Assembly (NCBI GenBank): GCA_026214975.1
Contig: JAOBSW010000362.1
Location: forward strand, 62,001 to 126,000
Direction: 5' to 3'
DNA length: 64,000 bases
DNA from: Gentiana macrophylla
Lineage: Eukaryota; Streptophyta; Magnoliopsida; Gentianales; Gentianaceae
Translations under genes and position numbers: made by a program
Shown: positions 12,100-24,203 of the stretch, in pieces
How the letters are laid out: every line of letters begins with the position of its first letter
How positions within the stretch are numbered: position 1 is the first letter of the stretch
The notes under the pieces: model-generated
Told to the model about the DNA's origin: nothing
What the model saw: only the letters and a program-made list of their open reading frames with translations
Database searches by the model: none

Positions 12100-13695
12100 T
12101 GTTCGGTAAAAACGAGTTTTAAATTTATAAACCGAAACACCCCAAGTATAAGGATCGTAGTATAGGGTGTTTACGGGTCGTCCTAAGGGAGTGGAATGTT
12201 TATCGGATTCAAATATAAATCTATATCAATTATGTCACAATTATAAACTAAACTACTAAACTAAGGTGAAACTAACTAAAACCTAAACCTAAGAATTAAA
12301 ACTAAAACAGAATAAAAACAAGCGAGAAAATAAGAAAACAAACAATATGGACGGCGCTCACTAAAGTGAGCAGCGCCTGAAACTAAATCTCTTTGGACGA
12401 GCGCCCGCTATTGCGGCCGGCGCCTAAATACGAATCAAGCAGAAAGTGCAGAAAACAAAGCAGAAACTAGGGTTTATAAAACTAAAACTTAAACTAAACT
12501 TAATCTAAATGATTTTGATTAAAACAATTAAAGGAAACACAAGCAAAGCGACTAGATTCCACCCATCAACCAACAATCCCATCTAGATGGAGATTAAAAA
12601 GACATAGTTTTTAGTAGTGATTTATTCATTTAATTCAATTAAATTTCTTCAACCAAATTCTAGGGTTTCGTTTATCTTTTCAAATAAACTAAACATGCAA
12701 TCAAAACGAAATCACGAGATTGTTTCCAAGCTCTTACTCAACTAATTATGCATAATCTCTTAAAACACAATTAGATGCATTACTTTGAATAAAAGAGAAC
12801 TTAAATAAACATACTTTCATAAATTTATTCAAGCATAAATTAAACATAGATCGTTTCATCAAATCTTAATTCAATAAAACTTAAGCAATACAAAACAGAT
12901 CCAAAGTAATGAAAAACTATGAAATAAACTCACTAAACTTAAGCATCGAACTCTCTAGTTGGTTTTGTTGATGATGGGCTTCCTCCGTCGACTCACACCG
13001 CAAGAGCTTTTAGCCAACAATCATGTTGAAGATGATTGTTGGATTGAGAAATTCATCTCGTGTAAAAGGCTTGTGGCGCAGCTTTTTGGTGTAAAATTGC
13101 GATCTCAATTATGTGGTATCCATTAGGGTTAAGAGGCTGCCGCTATATATATAGAGTTTTGAGTCGGTTATGACTAAGTCGGCAACGGACGCCGCCTCGA
13201 ATATCGGACGCCCGCCCGTAATGCCTGGACGCTGAGTAAACGCTCGTTCATCCTCGGCCCGAACTCTCGAATGTAAAATACGATTCGACGCCTTTGCATC
13301 GGCGCCGATTCATTCATACGGGACGCTCGTTCAAGATCGGTAGACGCCCGTTTGAAATGCTGCTGAGGATCGGATCTCTTCATCTTTATCCAATTTCTTC
13401 AAGCCAATTCCAACTCTATCTCTTGTAATTCGACTTGAGCTTCATTTATCCTCATTATATGCACGAAAATTAACTCCTACATGATAAATAAACAATGCAA
13501 AAATGTAATCAAATCCAAATAATAATAATTCCATTAAATCAACACTTAAAATCATCAATTTTGCATACAACCCTCTTAAAATCATCTTTATTAAATAATT
13601 ACACTTAAACCCTTAATTCTCATGTAAATTATGCAAATGTGGGGAAAATAATAATGAAATAAACCCTTAATAATCATATAAATATGGCCTTAACA
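12100..13695 (-). repeat. 3' LTR of Athila-like element
   Basis: TGTTCGG...TTAACA termini, 1596 bp. CTATATATATAG at about 13142-13153 is the TATA-box candidate on the minus strand. GC-rich GGACGCCCG-type motifs cluster at about 12350-12430 and 13180-13370, and most visible differences from the partner LTR are there. Confidence 0.93.
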
Positions 13696-13711
13696 ACACC
13701 CCCACACTTAG
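13696..13711 (-). promoter_or_regulatory. Polypurine tract of Athila-like element
   Basis: The minus strand reads AAGTGTGGGGGTGT immediately before the 3' LTR, the expected site for plus-strand priming. Confidence 0.85.
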
Positions 13712-15349
13712 CTTTTTGTACGTCCTCGGACAAAACAATCAAAACTATAGCTCAACTTTATAAATAATCCACATAGATCTCTAACTCACGTAACAAAAGA
13801 TACAACAACTATAGCAAATGATACCAACACAGAGATAGATTCGGTGTAAGTGTGACAAGCCATTCTCAATCTTAACAAGCCTTTCAAAGAAATATCCTCT
13901 CAGAAATTCCAATGACTATCCTAGAGTGCAGAGGCGATAATAGCTCCACTCAAAGCCTTCCCACGCACTCAGTAGGATAATCCCTACAGCATATCATGCG
14001 GTTCTACTGGGTATAAGATCCATGATAACAAAGACTTTACTTTATTTTTACTCATCATTTCCAAAATTTTCAAATTTGACGCATATCAGAATAAGCTCTT
14101 ACCCATCATAGTAGTGTAGGACATTTCGAGATAATCCCCTACCTACTCAAATCATAAGGTAGCTATAAACTGACTATCGTAAGCTATTGGTCATCATAGT
14201 GGTATAGGACATACGAGGTATACCCTACCGCACTCAAATCATTAACCAGCTTCCGACAAACGTATTTATTAATAATTGCTCACTCACTTTATTTATTCAC
14301 TTTTCAAAGTCATAAGTTACATCTCACTTATCACATTCAAACTTTATGATATTCACAGTACACGGTCTAACTTAGGTGTAACTATACTGACCTTCCTAAG
14401 ATAAATCATTAAAAATAATGAAAGGATATAATTCAAAAGTCATGCTTCAAAATCAAAGGCTTCCGTGAGTGAAAAACGAATACTATCTCCATAAAAGTAA
14501 AACATGCTATAATTATCTCACTAAGTCACATACTATCATCGTTAGAAAACTACAACTAGCAAGCATCTAGTTCCAATTATATGCTCGAGGCTCACAAAAA
14601 ATTTTAAATTTCACAGAAATTTAACATTCACTCATATTTCAAAGATATAGCATAAAAACATACCCAAACACCCCCCCACACTTAAATCACATTATGTCCT
14701 CAGAATGTGCAAATATAAAAGAAAAGAAAACTTAGCTGGTTTCAACGGTGGTTGTCGGATGAAAGTTGGCAGAGGTCAGGCCGGAGCATGGATGTACCGA
14801 TGCAACTCGAATAGACAACACTGGACAGTAGTAACTCGAAAACCTGCTCAAAAGTATCTGCAACACTCGACATACCATATAATCTTGGGGTACACGGGGT
14901 ATATGAGCAACACATAACACAAAACACTCACAATGAACGTAAGAGGAATAACCATCAACACAAAATCAACTAAAGTATTATTTCTAAAACAATAAAACAA
15001 AACAACCTAAGAAAAGGAAACGAACAAAGAAAACTAGGTTGCCTCCTAGGAGCGCTCTTTTAATGTCAATAGCTTGACACAGATTCCAAAAGATCAACCC
15101 GGATCGGGCCACTTTGGTTTCTCGCCGCCACCTCGAGATCGTAATTAGAATTACTAGTAGCGGAAATGATTTTCACCACAACAACAAGTCAAGTGCGGAA
15201 TAAGATCATTAAACTTTTCTCTCCAAACTACACCGACTCTCTTCTTCTTGTTCTTGCGCACGATAGGCATAGACATAGTGGTATGATCGAAGTCTCAGTA
15301 GAGAAGGTACCTTACGGGTGGATATAGAACGTCATCATCATCGACTCAA
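13712..15349 (-). other. Long non-coding 3' region of Athila-like element
   Basis: About 1.6 kb between integrase and the polypurine tract holds no credible ORF. A second polypurine tract (minus strand AAGTGTGGGGGGGTG, about 14667-14683) followed by a similar ATGTCCTC phrase lies 970 bp inside. Imperfect repeats occur at 14100-14150 and 14195-14245 (TCATAGTxGTxTAGGACAT). Athila elements often carry an envelope-like ORF here; none is visible in this copy. Confidence 0.6.
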
Positions 15350-16690
15350 AGAAATAAGATGGAATCTCTTCACAAATCGGGACATCTCAGATCTCATCTC
15401 TTCTTTGGAAATAAAGAATCTCAGCTTTTCCTTTGGTTGCCCAAAATATTTCTTAAGTCGATGGCCATTCACTTTAAAAGCTTGATTACCATACCCGTTC
15501 AAAGTAATTACTCCACTTGGATTAACCTCGAGAATCTCAAATGGACCGGACCATCTAGACTTTAGCTTACCAGAAACAAATGAAGTCCGGTATTATAGAG
15601 TAAAGCCATTTCACCAACTTTGAATTCTCGGTCCTTGATCTTAGCGTCATGGAGTATCTTAGTTCTCTCCTTGTTTGAGTTTAGCATTCTCGTATGCTCT
15701 GAGTCCGAATTCGTCGAGCCTCGTTCAATTGTAACAATCGTTTCTCCCCACGAGTTGGCTATCGAAATTTAAGAATTTAATTGCCCGTAAAGCTCTCGTG
15801 CTCAAGTTCGACAGGTAAATGACAAGCTTTGCCATAGACCATTTGGAAGGGTGACGTGCCCATCGGGTTTTGAATGCAAGATGATAAGCCCACAATGCGT
15901 CATCCGACTTAAGACTCCAATTAGATCGATTATTGTTCACGGTCTTCTCCAAAATTCTTTTCGAGCTCGGTTGCTTACCTCGACTTGGCCACTAGTTTGA
16001 GGATGATATGGTGTACCAATCTTATGTTTGACACCATACTTCTCAAGGATCTTGTCAAGCGGCGCATTGCAAAAGTGAGTACCTTCATCACTAATGAGTG
16101 CTCTCGGACGACCGAATCTAGTAAAGATATTCTTTTGCAAGAATTTCTTCACGACTTTATGATCATTAGTTTGGGTAGCTATGGCTTCAACCCACTTGGA
16201 AACATAGTCGATACTGACGAGGATATACTTATTACCACATGAGGATGGAAAGGGTCCCATAAAATCTATGCCCCATACATCGAAAACTTCGCATTCAAGA
16301 ATGGGCTTAAGTGGCATTTCCATCCGACTACTCGCCGCCCGTTCTCGGCACCTATCACAACCTTTACAAAAGGCTTTCGCATCCTTAAGCAGTGGCGGTA
16401 GAATCGGCTTGAAGGATCTTTGCAACCGTCTTTGGTGTTCCATAGTGACCTCCGGTAGGACCGCTATGGCATTGTTCTAAGATATCCCACCGATCATTCT
16501 CGGAACACACCGTCGAAGCAACCCGTCTTTACTGGACTCGAACAAATAAGGATCTTCCCATACGAGATATTTGAGATCGAAAAGAACTTCTTCCTCTCCT
16601 GATACGTCATATCCTCTAAATGACCACTCGCTAAATAGTTGACGTAGTCAGCATACCACGGCCTAACCGTTTCAAGCTTCATCAATTGCT
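15350..16690 (-). pseudogene. Gypsy integrase (Athila-like element)
   Basis: The zinc-region tail ([13 protein letters not shown]) is followed by the catalytic core at 16443-15937: [13 protein letters not shown] has the first Asp, [11 protein letters not shown] the second, and the Glu lies in the [14 protein letters not shown] block. The C-terminal half is readable in shifted frames: KFKT-like text at 15900-15725, then a block that on the minus strand reads GPFEILEVNPSGVITL at about 15540-15490. The insertion enzyme is split by at least two frameshifts. It sits downstream of RNase H, as in all Ty3/gypsy elements. Confidence 0.88.
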
Positions 16691-18153
16691 CAGTCGGAAA
16701 ATCAATGCCTATATCATTGTGATTCTCTGCACCCTCATTTACTAAGCGAGATAAATGATCACCACAATATTCTCACTACCTTTCTTATCTTTAATCACAA
16801 GGTCAAACTCTTGTAGAATTAAAATCCATCTAAGTAACCTTGGTTTGGCATCCGCTTTATCCATAAGGTAGCGTAAAGTCGCATGATCTGTCCAAACAAC
16901 AACTTGAGATCCTGAAGATAACTTCTAAACTTGTCAATGGCAAAAACAACGACTAAGAATTCCTTCTCGGTTGTGGTATAATTGCATTGAGCCGGGTTCA
17001 AAGTGCGGCTCGCATAATAAATGGGCTGAACCTTTTATCAACTCTTTGACCTAAAGCTGCGCTTTCACGGCGTAATTAGAGGCATCGCACATCAACTCGA
17101 AAGGCTTGGTCCAGTCAGGTGCTACTAAAATAGGGGCACTGATAAGCTTATCTTTCAGACAATTGAAAGCTTCTTTGCACTTCGCATCGAACAAGAAATC
17201 GACATCTTCTTTCAAGAGATTTGATAAAGGCTTGGCAATCGTAGAAAAGTCTCGAATAAACCGCTGTAGAAGCCAACATGACCTAGAAAACCTCGTACCT
17301 CCTTCACTTTGCCTTAGGGGTAGTCATCCTTTCAATGGCCTCGACCTTAGCCTTATCAACTTGAATACCAGCATTGGACACCTTATGTCCCAAAACGATT
17401 CCTTCGTCTACTAGAAAATGGCATTTCTCCCAGTTAAGCACCAGATTTTTCTCAACACACCGTTGGAGTACCATATCTAGGTTCTCTAAAATTTCATCAA
17501 AACTATCGCCGTAGACTGAGAAATCGTCCATGAAGACTTCCATGCATTTCTCAACAAGTCCATCAAAAATGGCCAACATACACCGTTGAAAAGTCGCGGG
17601 TGCATTGCATAGACCGAATGGCATTCTACTTAAAAGCAAAAGTGCGGATGGACACGTAAACGTGGTCTTCTCTTGGTCATTGGGGTCGATGGCTATCGGA
17701 AGTAACGAGTATCCATCGAGAAAACAATAATACTTGTGACCACTCGGTCTTTCAATTAGTTGGTCAATGAAGGGTAAGGGAAGTGATCTTTTGCGGTGAC
17801 TTCATTCGATCCACGATAGTCGATCTGCACTCAGAGCGATCCACGAGACGTAGGCAACTTCCTCCCTTTTTCATTCTTTTCAACCGTAATACCGCCCTTC
17901 TTTGGCACAACTTGAGTAGGGTGACCCACTCGCTATCGGCGATTGCGTAGATGATTCCCATGTCGAGCCACTTTATAACCTCCTTTTTGACAACCTCTTG
18001 CATATGCGGATTCAGCCTTCGCTGAGGTTGTCTTACCTTTTTAGCTCCTTCCTCCGTTCGGATTTTATGCATGCATATGTCTGGGCTGATCCCTCGGATA
18101 TCACCCACTTGCCAACCGAACGCGAGGATGTTTTTCTTAAGCACTTCTATCAT
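16691..18153 (-). pseudogene. Gypsy reverse transcriptase and RNase H (Athila-like element)
   Basis: RT starts near 18153 (FGWQVGDIRGISPDICMHKI, QRRLNPHMQEVVKKEVIKWL, GIIYAIADSEWV). The core in the second piece (17639-17304) has MPFGLCNAPATFQRCM and the catalytic FMDDFSVYG, followed by VLNWEKCHFLV and GIVLGHKVS. RNase H is recognisable at 16819-17001 ([20 protein letters not shown]). Frameshifts at about 17800, 17300 and 17010 break the frame. The product would convert element RNA into DNA. Confidence 0.9.
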
Positions 18154-18593
18154 TTGTGCTTTTGCTCAGAAGTCGAGTTTCGAAGAAATGATCAAAGGCA
18201 ATTTATCTCCATCCTTAAGAAAGATATACTTAAGGTGTTTTGGAAGCGGTTTAAGCTCTAAATCAGTAGGTGGTTGCTCAATACTAGACTTTAACGGGCC
18301 ACCTTTCTCCTTATGAGCTTGAAGTGGTTGTGATGAGAACACCTCATCTTCCCGAGGCTCAACCCAGAAAGGCACTGGATCAAATCATCCATCGGAATCC
18401 TCCGGTCAACACTTGCTTCCTTTTTCTTGTGATCGATCATTTTCCTTAACTCTTCATCTTTAAGCTCTTACGCGACTCTTCCCAATCATCAACTTCCCAA
18501 TGAGTAGCTTCTCTCCAAAACTCTACCTCGTCCCAACTACCCATCGAGCTTCTTCTTCACCAGGGATGAAGTCTTCCGACTCATTCTTTGAAA

Positions 18594-19424
18594 TCATCGT
18601 TTGTTCTTTGGGCATCTCCATGCTTCTAACTCAATAACAGGCCCAGTGTGAGCGAGTGAAGATGGCTCATCAATGCCTACGGCTTGAAATGAATTAGAAG
18701 ATGGTCTGCAGTCAGCCGGATCCTCAATGTCCAAGACTTCAAAAACACCTATCTCTGTCAACTCCTCTGTTTCTTCAAAGTAGGCATCTTTTTCGTCCTC
18801 ATAGATAGCTTTGACAAACGATATTTCATCAATTACGGCTCTTTCAGGATGTGTCCCCCGTGTGAAGGTGACCGGATGTGTCACCGATTCTAAGAGTAAC
18901 TGTCGCTTTGCGAAGTCGATGAGAGCGTTAGAAGTGTCTAAAAAGGTTCGGCCTAGAATTAGAGGCATCTCCTTATCAGGTGGATAGTCTAGAATAACCC
19001 AATCGGTAGGGAAGACTAAATGTTCAATTTGAAGGAGAACATTAGCTACACAACCGGCCGTGATCCGGCTAGATTTATCTACCATCCAAGAGAAATCGGA
19101 CGTTCGCATCCTTTTATCTAACCCGAGCTTTTTGCATACGTTTAATGGCATCACATTAATAGAGGCCCCGAGTCGCATAATACATTTTCGAACAAATGGC
19201 CTTCGATCTCACAGAGATTGAAGGTCCGCTAGTGGTCACCTCGCTAACAAAGCAATTTTTACGTGAAACCATCGCGCAATCCTCGCTGAAGCACTCTTTG
19301 ACCATCCCTGAAGCTTTCTCTTACTCCCATAGAATTCTTTAAGATACTTAGAGCATTTAGGCATTTCAGTTAATACCTCGGCTAAGGGCATACTAACTTG
19401 AGTGTCTCTAAGCATCCTCCTCAC
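18594..19424 (-). pseudogene. Gypsy aspartic protease region (Athila-like element)
   Basis: LGASINVMPLNVCKKLGLD is the Athila/Tat protease active-site block; the preceding catalytic Asp appears as the shifted equivalent of D(L)GAS just upstream of 19178. The flap region follows (VLLQIEHLVFPTDWVILDY, MPLILGRTFLDTSNALIDF), typical of this branch. 19424-19236 carries the end of Gag/PR linker text (LPKCSKYLKEFY-like). An acidic linker follows towards RT (18160-18590), interrupted by stops. Confidence 0.82.
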
Positions 19425-20308
19425 TCCAGCATACTGCTTGTCATTAGTGAGGGCTTTCTCTTTCCTTTTTGGGGGATAAGGAAGGGTTGGTTTTGATTAT
19501 CCATTAAGTTTACCTCCTCCGTCATCTCCGTTCCTACCTGCATTCCCAGATCAGAAGGCTGCGTCTGAAGATTGGCCAGCTGCTTGCTTATCAATTCCAT
19601 CTGAGCAACCAACAGCTTTGTATCAGGATTGCTTGCGTGAGATCTTCTTTCTTAACAATATTGGTCTTCCGGGAGTCGACCACATATTGTTCTTGGCGAT
19701 GGTCTCACCACTCTGAGCGGCGGCCTCATCACCTCCCCCTAAGAAGGATCCATGAGCTGTGGAGTCAAGATAGTCTCTATTAGGTTGAGATACACCTCTA
19801 TAGAACAGTTCCAGCAACTCATGTCTGTCATATCCGTGATTTGGGCATTTCCTCATCAAGAGATTCAATCTCTCCCAAGCTTTGCCAACAGTCTCATCCT
19901 CCAACTGCTCAAACGTAGCTATTTCCCGTTTCATCTCCATAATCTTGCCTGGTGAAACCCACTTGAGAGCGAAGGCTCTTTTGACATCATTCCATGTATG
20001 GAGAGAATGATGTGCCAACGATTTAAACCACCGACTTGCTTCACCTTTCAAAGCAAAAGGAAATAGCTTCAACTTTACGATCTCAGAATCAACACCAGGA
20101 TAATGGCACGCTTCACGATTTGTACGAATGTGGACAAGAAGTCGCGCGGGTCTTCTTGAGCAGTGCCATGGAAAGAGCTATTTTGGACTAGTGCAACTAC
20201 TCCATTTTTAAGGTCGAAATTTACTCCCCCCATATCAGGTGGACGAATAGGTCTATGTCCCTCGAGAAAATCTTGATTAAGATATGGAGTGTAGGGGTCC
20301 TGGTTCAA
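19421..20308 (-). pseudogene. Gypsy Gag (Athila-like element)
   Basis: The N-terminal part (MNQDPYTPYLNQDFLEGHRP) starts at 20308 and frame-shifts at about 20073 into the retrotransposon gag domain: KLFPFALKGEASRWFKSL, TWNDVKRAFALKW, IATFEQLEDETVGKAWERL and CPNHGYDRHELLELFYRG. This is the classic capsid core of Athila/Tat Gag. A Gln/Asn-rich tail with QMELISKQLANLQTQ follows at 19612-19421. No zinc knuckle is seen, as is usual in this group. Confidence 0.88.
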
Positions 20309-20309
20309 C

Positions 20310-21205
20310 TGATTAAGCTGGTTTTGGCGGAATTGTTGAAGTTGTTGATTTATGCCACACTTTCGATTCTGCTTTATTCCGCAGAGCTTGCATTTGTTGA
20401 AAGAGTAAATTTAAGCGAGCTTGGGGTCGGGATTTGGAATTGGTGGATCTTGATCCGCCATTTTGTCCAAATCAGGGAGAAGCCTTCTTCTAAGGATAGA
20501 TCGTTTCGTGCTCAGGATCAAAGATCGAAGTCCCTTCTTACTTCGGCGTTTGCATAAACCGGAAGAAAGGAAAAGGAAGGAATCAACCCTTTGGGGTTGA
20601 TTAGAACAGGTTTAGAAAAGAGTAGATGGTTTAGAGGGAGAAAAGAGAAGAAAAGAGAAGAAAGAAAAGAAGTGATGATTGAGCAGTGAATCGGCGCCCG
20701 GTGTTAGTGGACGTTCGTTCGAATCGAACGCTCGTTCGATTGAATGAACGCTCGCTCGAGAGGATGTAATTGAGGTGGACGGGCGTTCAAGTTGTTGAAC
20801 GCTCGTTCAAAAGGTTTTTTTTATTATTATTATTATTATATATTTTTTTTTATTAATATCTTATTTACGAATTTAGAAAAGGATCTAGAGACAGAAACAA
20901 GAAAAGAAACCTACCTACGAAAAATTTAAAACAGAAAAGGCACTAGGACGGTAAAAAAAACGTGTTGAAATCTTCTAGGGCCAAAATGGAGGGGAAAACA
21001 ATGGATTTTGACCTCAAAAACGCACTGAACGGCCCAAGGCCGTTCACAACGTCGTCGGCGTCGGAACGAGCTTTCCGAATTGGGGTCCTGCGTTCCAAAC
21101 GGACACTCGAGCCGAAAGTTATGGTCAAATTACTACTGCGTGCCCTAACTACCCCTTTTGACTCAGAAAATTGTCCTAAATAGAATCCGACAACCGTTAC
21201 CGACT
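20310..21205 (-). other. 5' leader of Athila-like element with GC-rich inverted motifs
   Basis: About 900 bp between the primer site and Gag. 20690-20815 holds repeated GAACGCTCGTTC-type words and a perfect 8-bp stem with a 4-base loop (GCGTTCAA GTTG TTGAACGC, 20783-20802). A (TTA)n/T-rich tract follows at 20815-20860. Leader structure could serve packaging or translation; that is inference. Confidence 0.5.
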
Positions 21206-21222
21206 CCCCGGCAACGGCGCCA
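21206..21222 (-). promoter_or_regulatory. Primer binding site, tRNA-Asp
   Basis: The minus strand reads TGGCGCCGTTGCCGGGG next to the 5' LTR, complementary to the 3' end of plant tRNA-Asp. This primer is common in Athila/Tat elements. Confidence 0.9.
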
Positions 21223-21228
21223 AAAACT

Positions 21229-22829
21229 TGTTCGGTAAAAACGAGTTTTAAATTTATAAACCGAAACACCCCAAGTATAAGGATCGTAGTATAGGGTGTT
21301 TACGGGTCGTCCTAAGGGAGTGGAATGTTTATCGGATTCAAATATAAATCTATATCAATTATGTCACAATTATAAACTAAACTACTAAGCTAAGGCTGAA
21401 ACTAACTAAAACCTAAACCTAAGAATTAAAACTAAAACAGGAATAAAAACAAGCAGAAAATAAGAAAACAGCAATACGGACGAGCGTTCACTAAAGTGAA
21501 CGAAAGCGCCTGAAACTAAATCTCTCGGACGAGCGGCGTGCGCTATTGCGGACGGCGTGCCTAAATCTGGCTTGAAGCGAGGAAAGTGCAGGAAAACAGC
21601 AGGAAACTAGGGTTTATAAAACTAAAACTTAAACTAAACTTAATCTAAACGATTTTGATTAAAACAATTAAAGGAAAACACAGCAAGGCGACTAGATTCC
21701 ACCCATCAACCAACAATCCCAACTAGATGGAGATTAAAAAGACATAGTTTTTAGTAGTGATTTATTCACGAATTCAATTAAATTTCTTCAACCAAATTCT
21801 AGGGGTTCGTTTATCTTTTCAAATAAACTAAACATGCAATCAAAACGAAATCACGAGATTGTTTCCAAGCTCTTACTCAACTAATTATGCATAATCTCTT
21901 AAAACACAATTAGATGCATTACTTTGAATAAAAGAGAACTTAAATAAACATACTTTCATAAATTTATTCAAGCATAAATTAAACATAGATCGTTTCATCA
22001 AATCTTAATTCAATAAAACTTAAGCAATACAAAACAGATCCAAAGTAATGAAAAACTATGAAATAAACTCACTAAACTTAAGCATCGAACTTTCTAGTTG
22101 GTTTTGTTGATGATGGGCTTCCTCCGTCGACTCACTGCAAGGCTTCTAGCCAACAATCATGTTGAAGATGATTGTTGGATTGGAGAAATTCATCTCTGTG
22201 TAAAAAGGCTTGTGGCCGCAGCTTTTTGGTGTAAAATTGCGATCTCAATTATGTGGTATCCATTAGGGTTAAGAGGCTGCTGCTATATATAGAGTTTTGA
22301 GTCGGTTATGACTAAGTCGGCAACGGACGCCTAAATGCGAATATCCGACGCCCGCCCGTAATGCCTGGACGCTGAGTAAACCTTCGTTCATCCTCGCCCG
22401 AACTCTCGAATGTAAAATACGATTACGACGCTTTGCATGGACGCTTGATTCACTTTTGGACGCTCGTTCAAGATCGGTAGACGCCCGTTTGAACTGTTGA
22501 GGATCGGATCTCTTCATCTTTATCCAATTTCTTCAAGCCAATTCCAACTCTATCTCTTGTAATTCGACTTGAGCTTCATTTATCCTCATTATATGCACGA
22601 AAATTAACTCCTACATGATAAATAAACAATGCAAAAATGTAATCAAATCCAAATAATAATAATTCCATTAAATCAACACTTAAAATCATCAATTTTGCAT
22701 ACAACCCTCTTAAAATCATCTTTATTAAATAATTACACTTAAACCCTTAATTCTCATGTAAATTATGCAAATGTGGGGAAAATAATAATGAAATAAACCC
22801 TTAATAATCATATAAATATGGCCTTAACA
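21229..22829 (-). repeat. 5' LTR of Athila-like element
   Basis: 1601 bp with the same termini as the LTR at 12100-13695 and nearly the same sequence over long stretches. The TATA candidate CTATATATAG (22282-22292) is on the minus strand. Differences concentrate in the GC-rich patches at about 21475-21600 and 22325-22500. Confidence 0.93.
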
Positions 22830-22834
22830 AGAGC
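22830..22834. repeat. Target site duplication AGAGC, right copy
   Basis: Exact copy of 12095-12099, flanking the other end of the Athila-like element. Confidence 0.92.
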
Positions 22835-23989
22835 CTCAAGCTATGAAAGATGAACCTATCATTGAGCAAATGCCTGATTTGGTTGAAGAAGATCCTGAAC
22901 CTTATGTATGCGACGGGACAAGAGCAATTGTGGTGAGGGTATTAAGAGCTAATGACAATAATGAAGGATCTACTGAGAAGTTTGCTAGTGGTATGACTGG
23001 TATGGCTGGTGCGATACCAATACACATTTTGAAGGAGTTAAGAGTTGTCAGAGATGATATCACACAGCTAAGAACTCAATTGACAAGGAGTGAGCAAGAT
23101 TTGAAGATTTGGTAAATTTAGTGGAGAACAGAGGAAGTACTTCTGAGACAGTTGCATCTAATGTCACCTTTGTACAATTTGCCATTAATGATATGCTCAG
23201 AGAAGTTACGTCTGTCAAGCAGGATGTTGTAAAGAAAGATAAATTCATAATTGACCAGATTGCATCTTTGCACAAAAAGGTTGATAAGTTGGCTGAGACA
23301 CCTAACCCTGCTGCATTTGATCCAAAACTTACCGAAAGGATAAACTTTCTAGAGCAAACAATGGTAGGCTGGATTACTTCAGTTGATACTAGAACAAAAA
23401 TAATAGAAGGACAACTAAATAATTTGGTTAACACACAGGAGAGTGTTTTGGCTTACTGAACCGTTTTATTGATGATGTCAATAAGGGGGAAGAAGGTCAG
23501 ACAACATAAGCAAAAGAGGCAGCAAGGATCTACAAGAAGAAGAGATTTGAGGCTGAAATCAATGAATGTGAAGCACCTGCGCCTGGCAGAGTACAGTTGA
23601 CAGATGACCTATTGAAAGAATTCAAGACTATTTTCTATGTAAGAAGAAGACCCTGTCAAGATATGACTTTTCAGGAAGGTCTAAATTCCTTCCTTGGACT
23701 AAAATTGTGGGAGACAATGATCAAATCCTTAAAAACAACTGGTATAGGAGGTCAAACTAGAATAGGAGGTCTTGCTAGAAATTCTGGAGGAAGACAGGTG
23801 TCAGCTGATTAAAGAGCAGAAGATTGCCTAGAGGAATTCAAGCTATGCTACATGAGGGGAGGATTTAATTGGCATGATGTCCAGTTAACTTTGGCTGAAG
23901 CTTGGAAGTGGTGGAAAATGGTACACACTTGGATTGATTTCTACAGAATTGAAAACCAATGGATGCTAGATGTGCAAAGAGAAATATGA
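22835..23989 (+). pseudogene. Envelope-like ORF of plus Sirevirus, C-terminal part
   Basis: This continues the ORF split at 12094. A piece at 22843-23115 has acidic text then HILKELRVVRDDITQLRTQL, and 23109-23459 has FAINDMLREVTSVKQDVV and DQIASLHKKVDKLAET, with hydrophobic heptad spacing that suggests coiled coils. 23597-23812 is basic (FYVRRRPCQDMTF). The last readable part, to about 23989, is Trp-rich (MLHEGRI-like, LAEAWKWWKMVHTW). C-terminal coiled coils are a described feature of Sirevirus envelope-like proteins. Several stops break it. Confidence 0.6.
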
Positions 23990-24189
23990 TAATATCAACA
24001 TAAGAGAGACCAAGACAGAGATAGAAACTAGATCAGCAGACTTATTCTTCTTTGCTGTTTATTTTTATGTTGATCATAGTTGTAATAGCTTTGAACAAAT
24101 TTGAACAAAAATGATATATGAATAAAATTTGGTCTGTTTTTGTTTTTATCTTTTTGCTTTGCGGTAAGGAGGTTATTGGCATCATCACT

Positions 24190-24203
24190 AAAAAGGGGGA
24201 AAT
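24190..24203 (+). promoter_or_regulatory. Polypurine tract of plus Sirevirus
   Basis: AAAAAGGGGGAAATT ends at the TGTTGG of the 3' LTR. This G-rich tract directly before TTGTTGG is typical of Sireviruses. Confidence 0.88.

Larger units (their letters stand above)
12100..22829 (-). mobile_element. Complete Athila/Tat-like Ty3/gypsy retrotransposon, minus strand
   Basis: The element is 10.7 kb with two LTRs (12100-13695 and 21229-22829), perfect 5-bp target duplications (AGAGC), a tRNA-Asp primer site, a polypurine tract, and gag, protease, RT, RNase H and integrase in gypsy order on the minus strand. The protease block (LGASINVMPLNVCKKLG) and RT blocks (ISPDICMHKI, RRLNPHMQEVVKKEV, FMDDFSVYG) are those of the Athila/Tat branch without a chromodomain. 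Large parts of the LTRs are identical by eye, suggesting recent insertion, yet every coding region carries shifts. It splits the envelope-like ORF of the plus Sirevirus. Confidence 0.93.
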
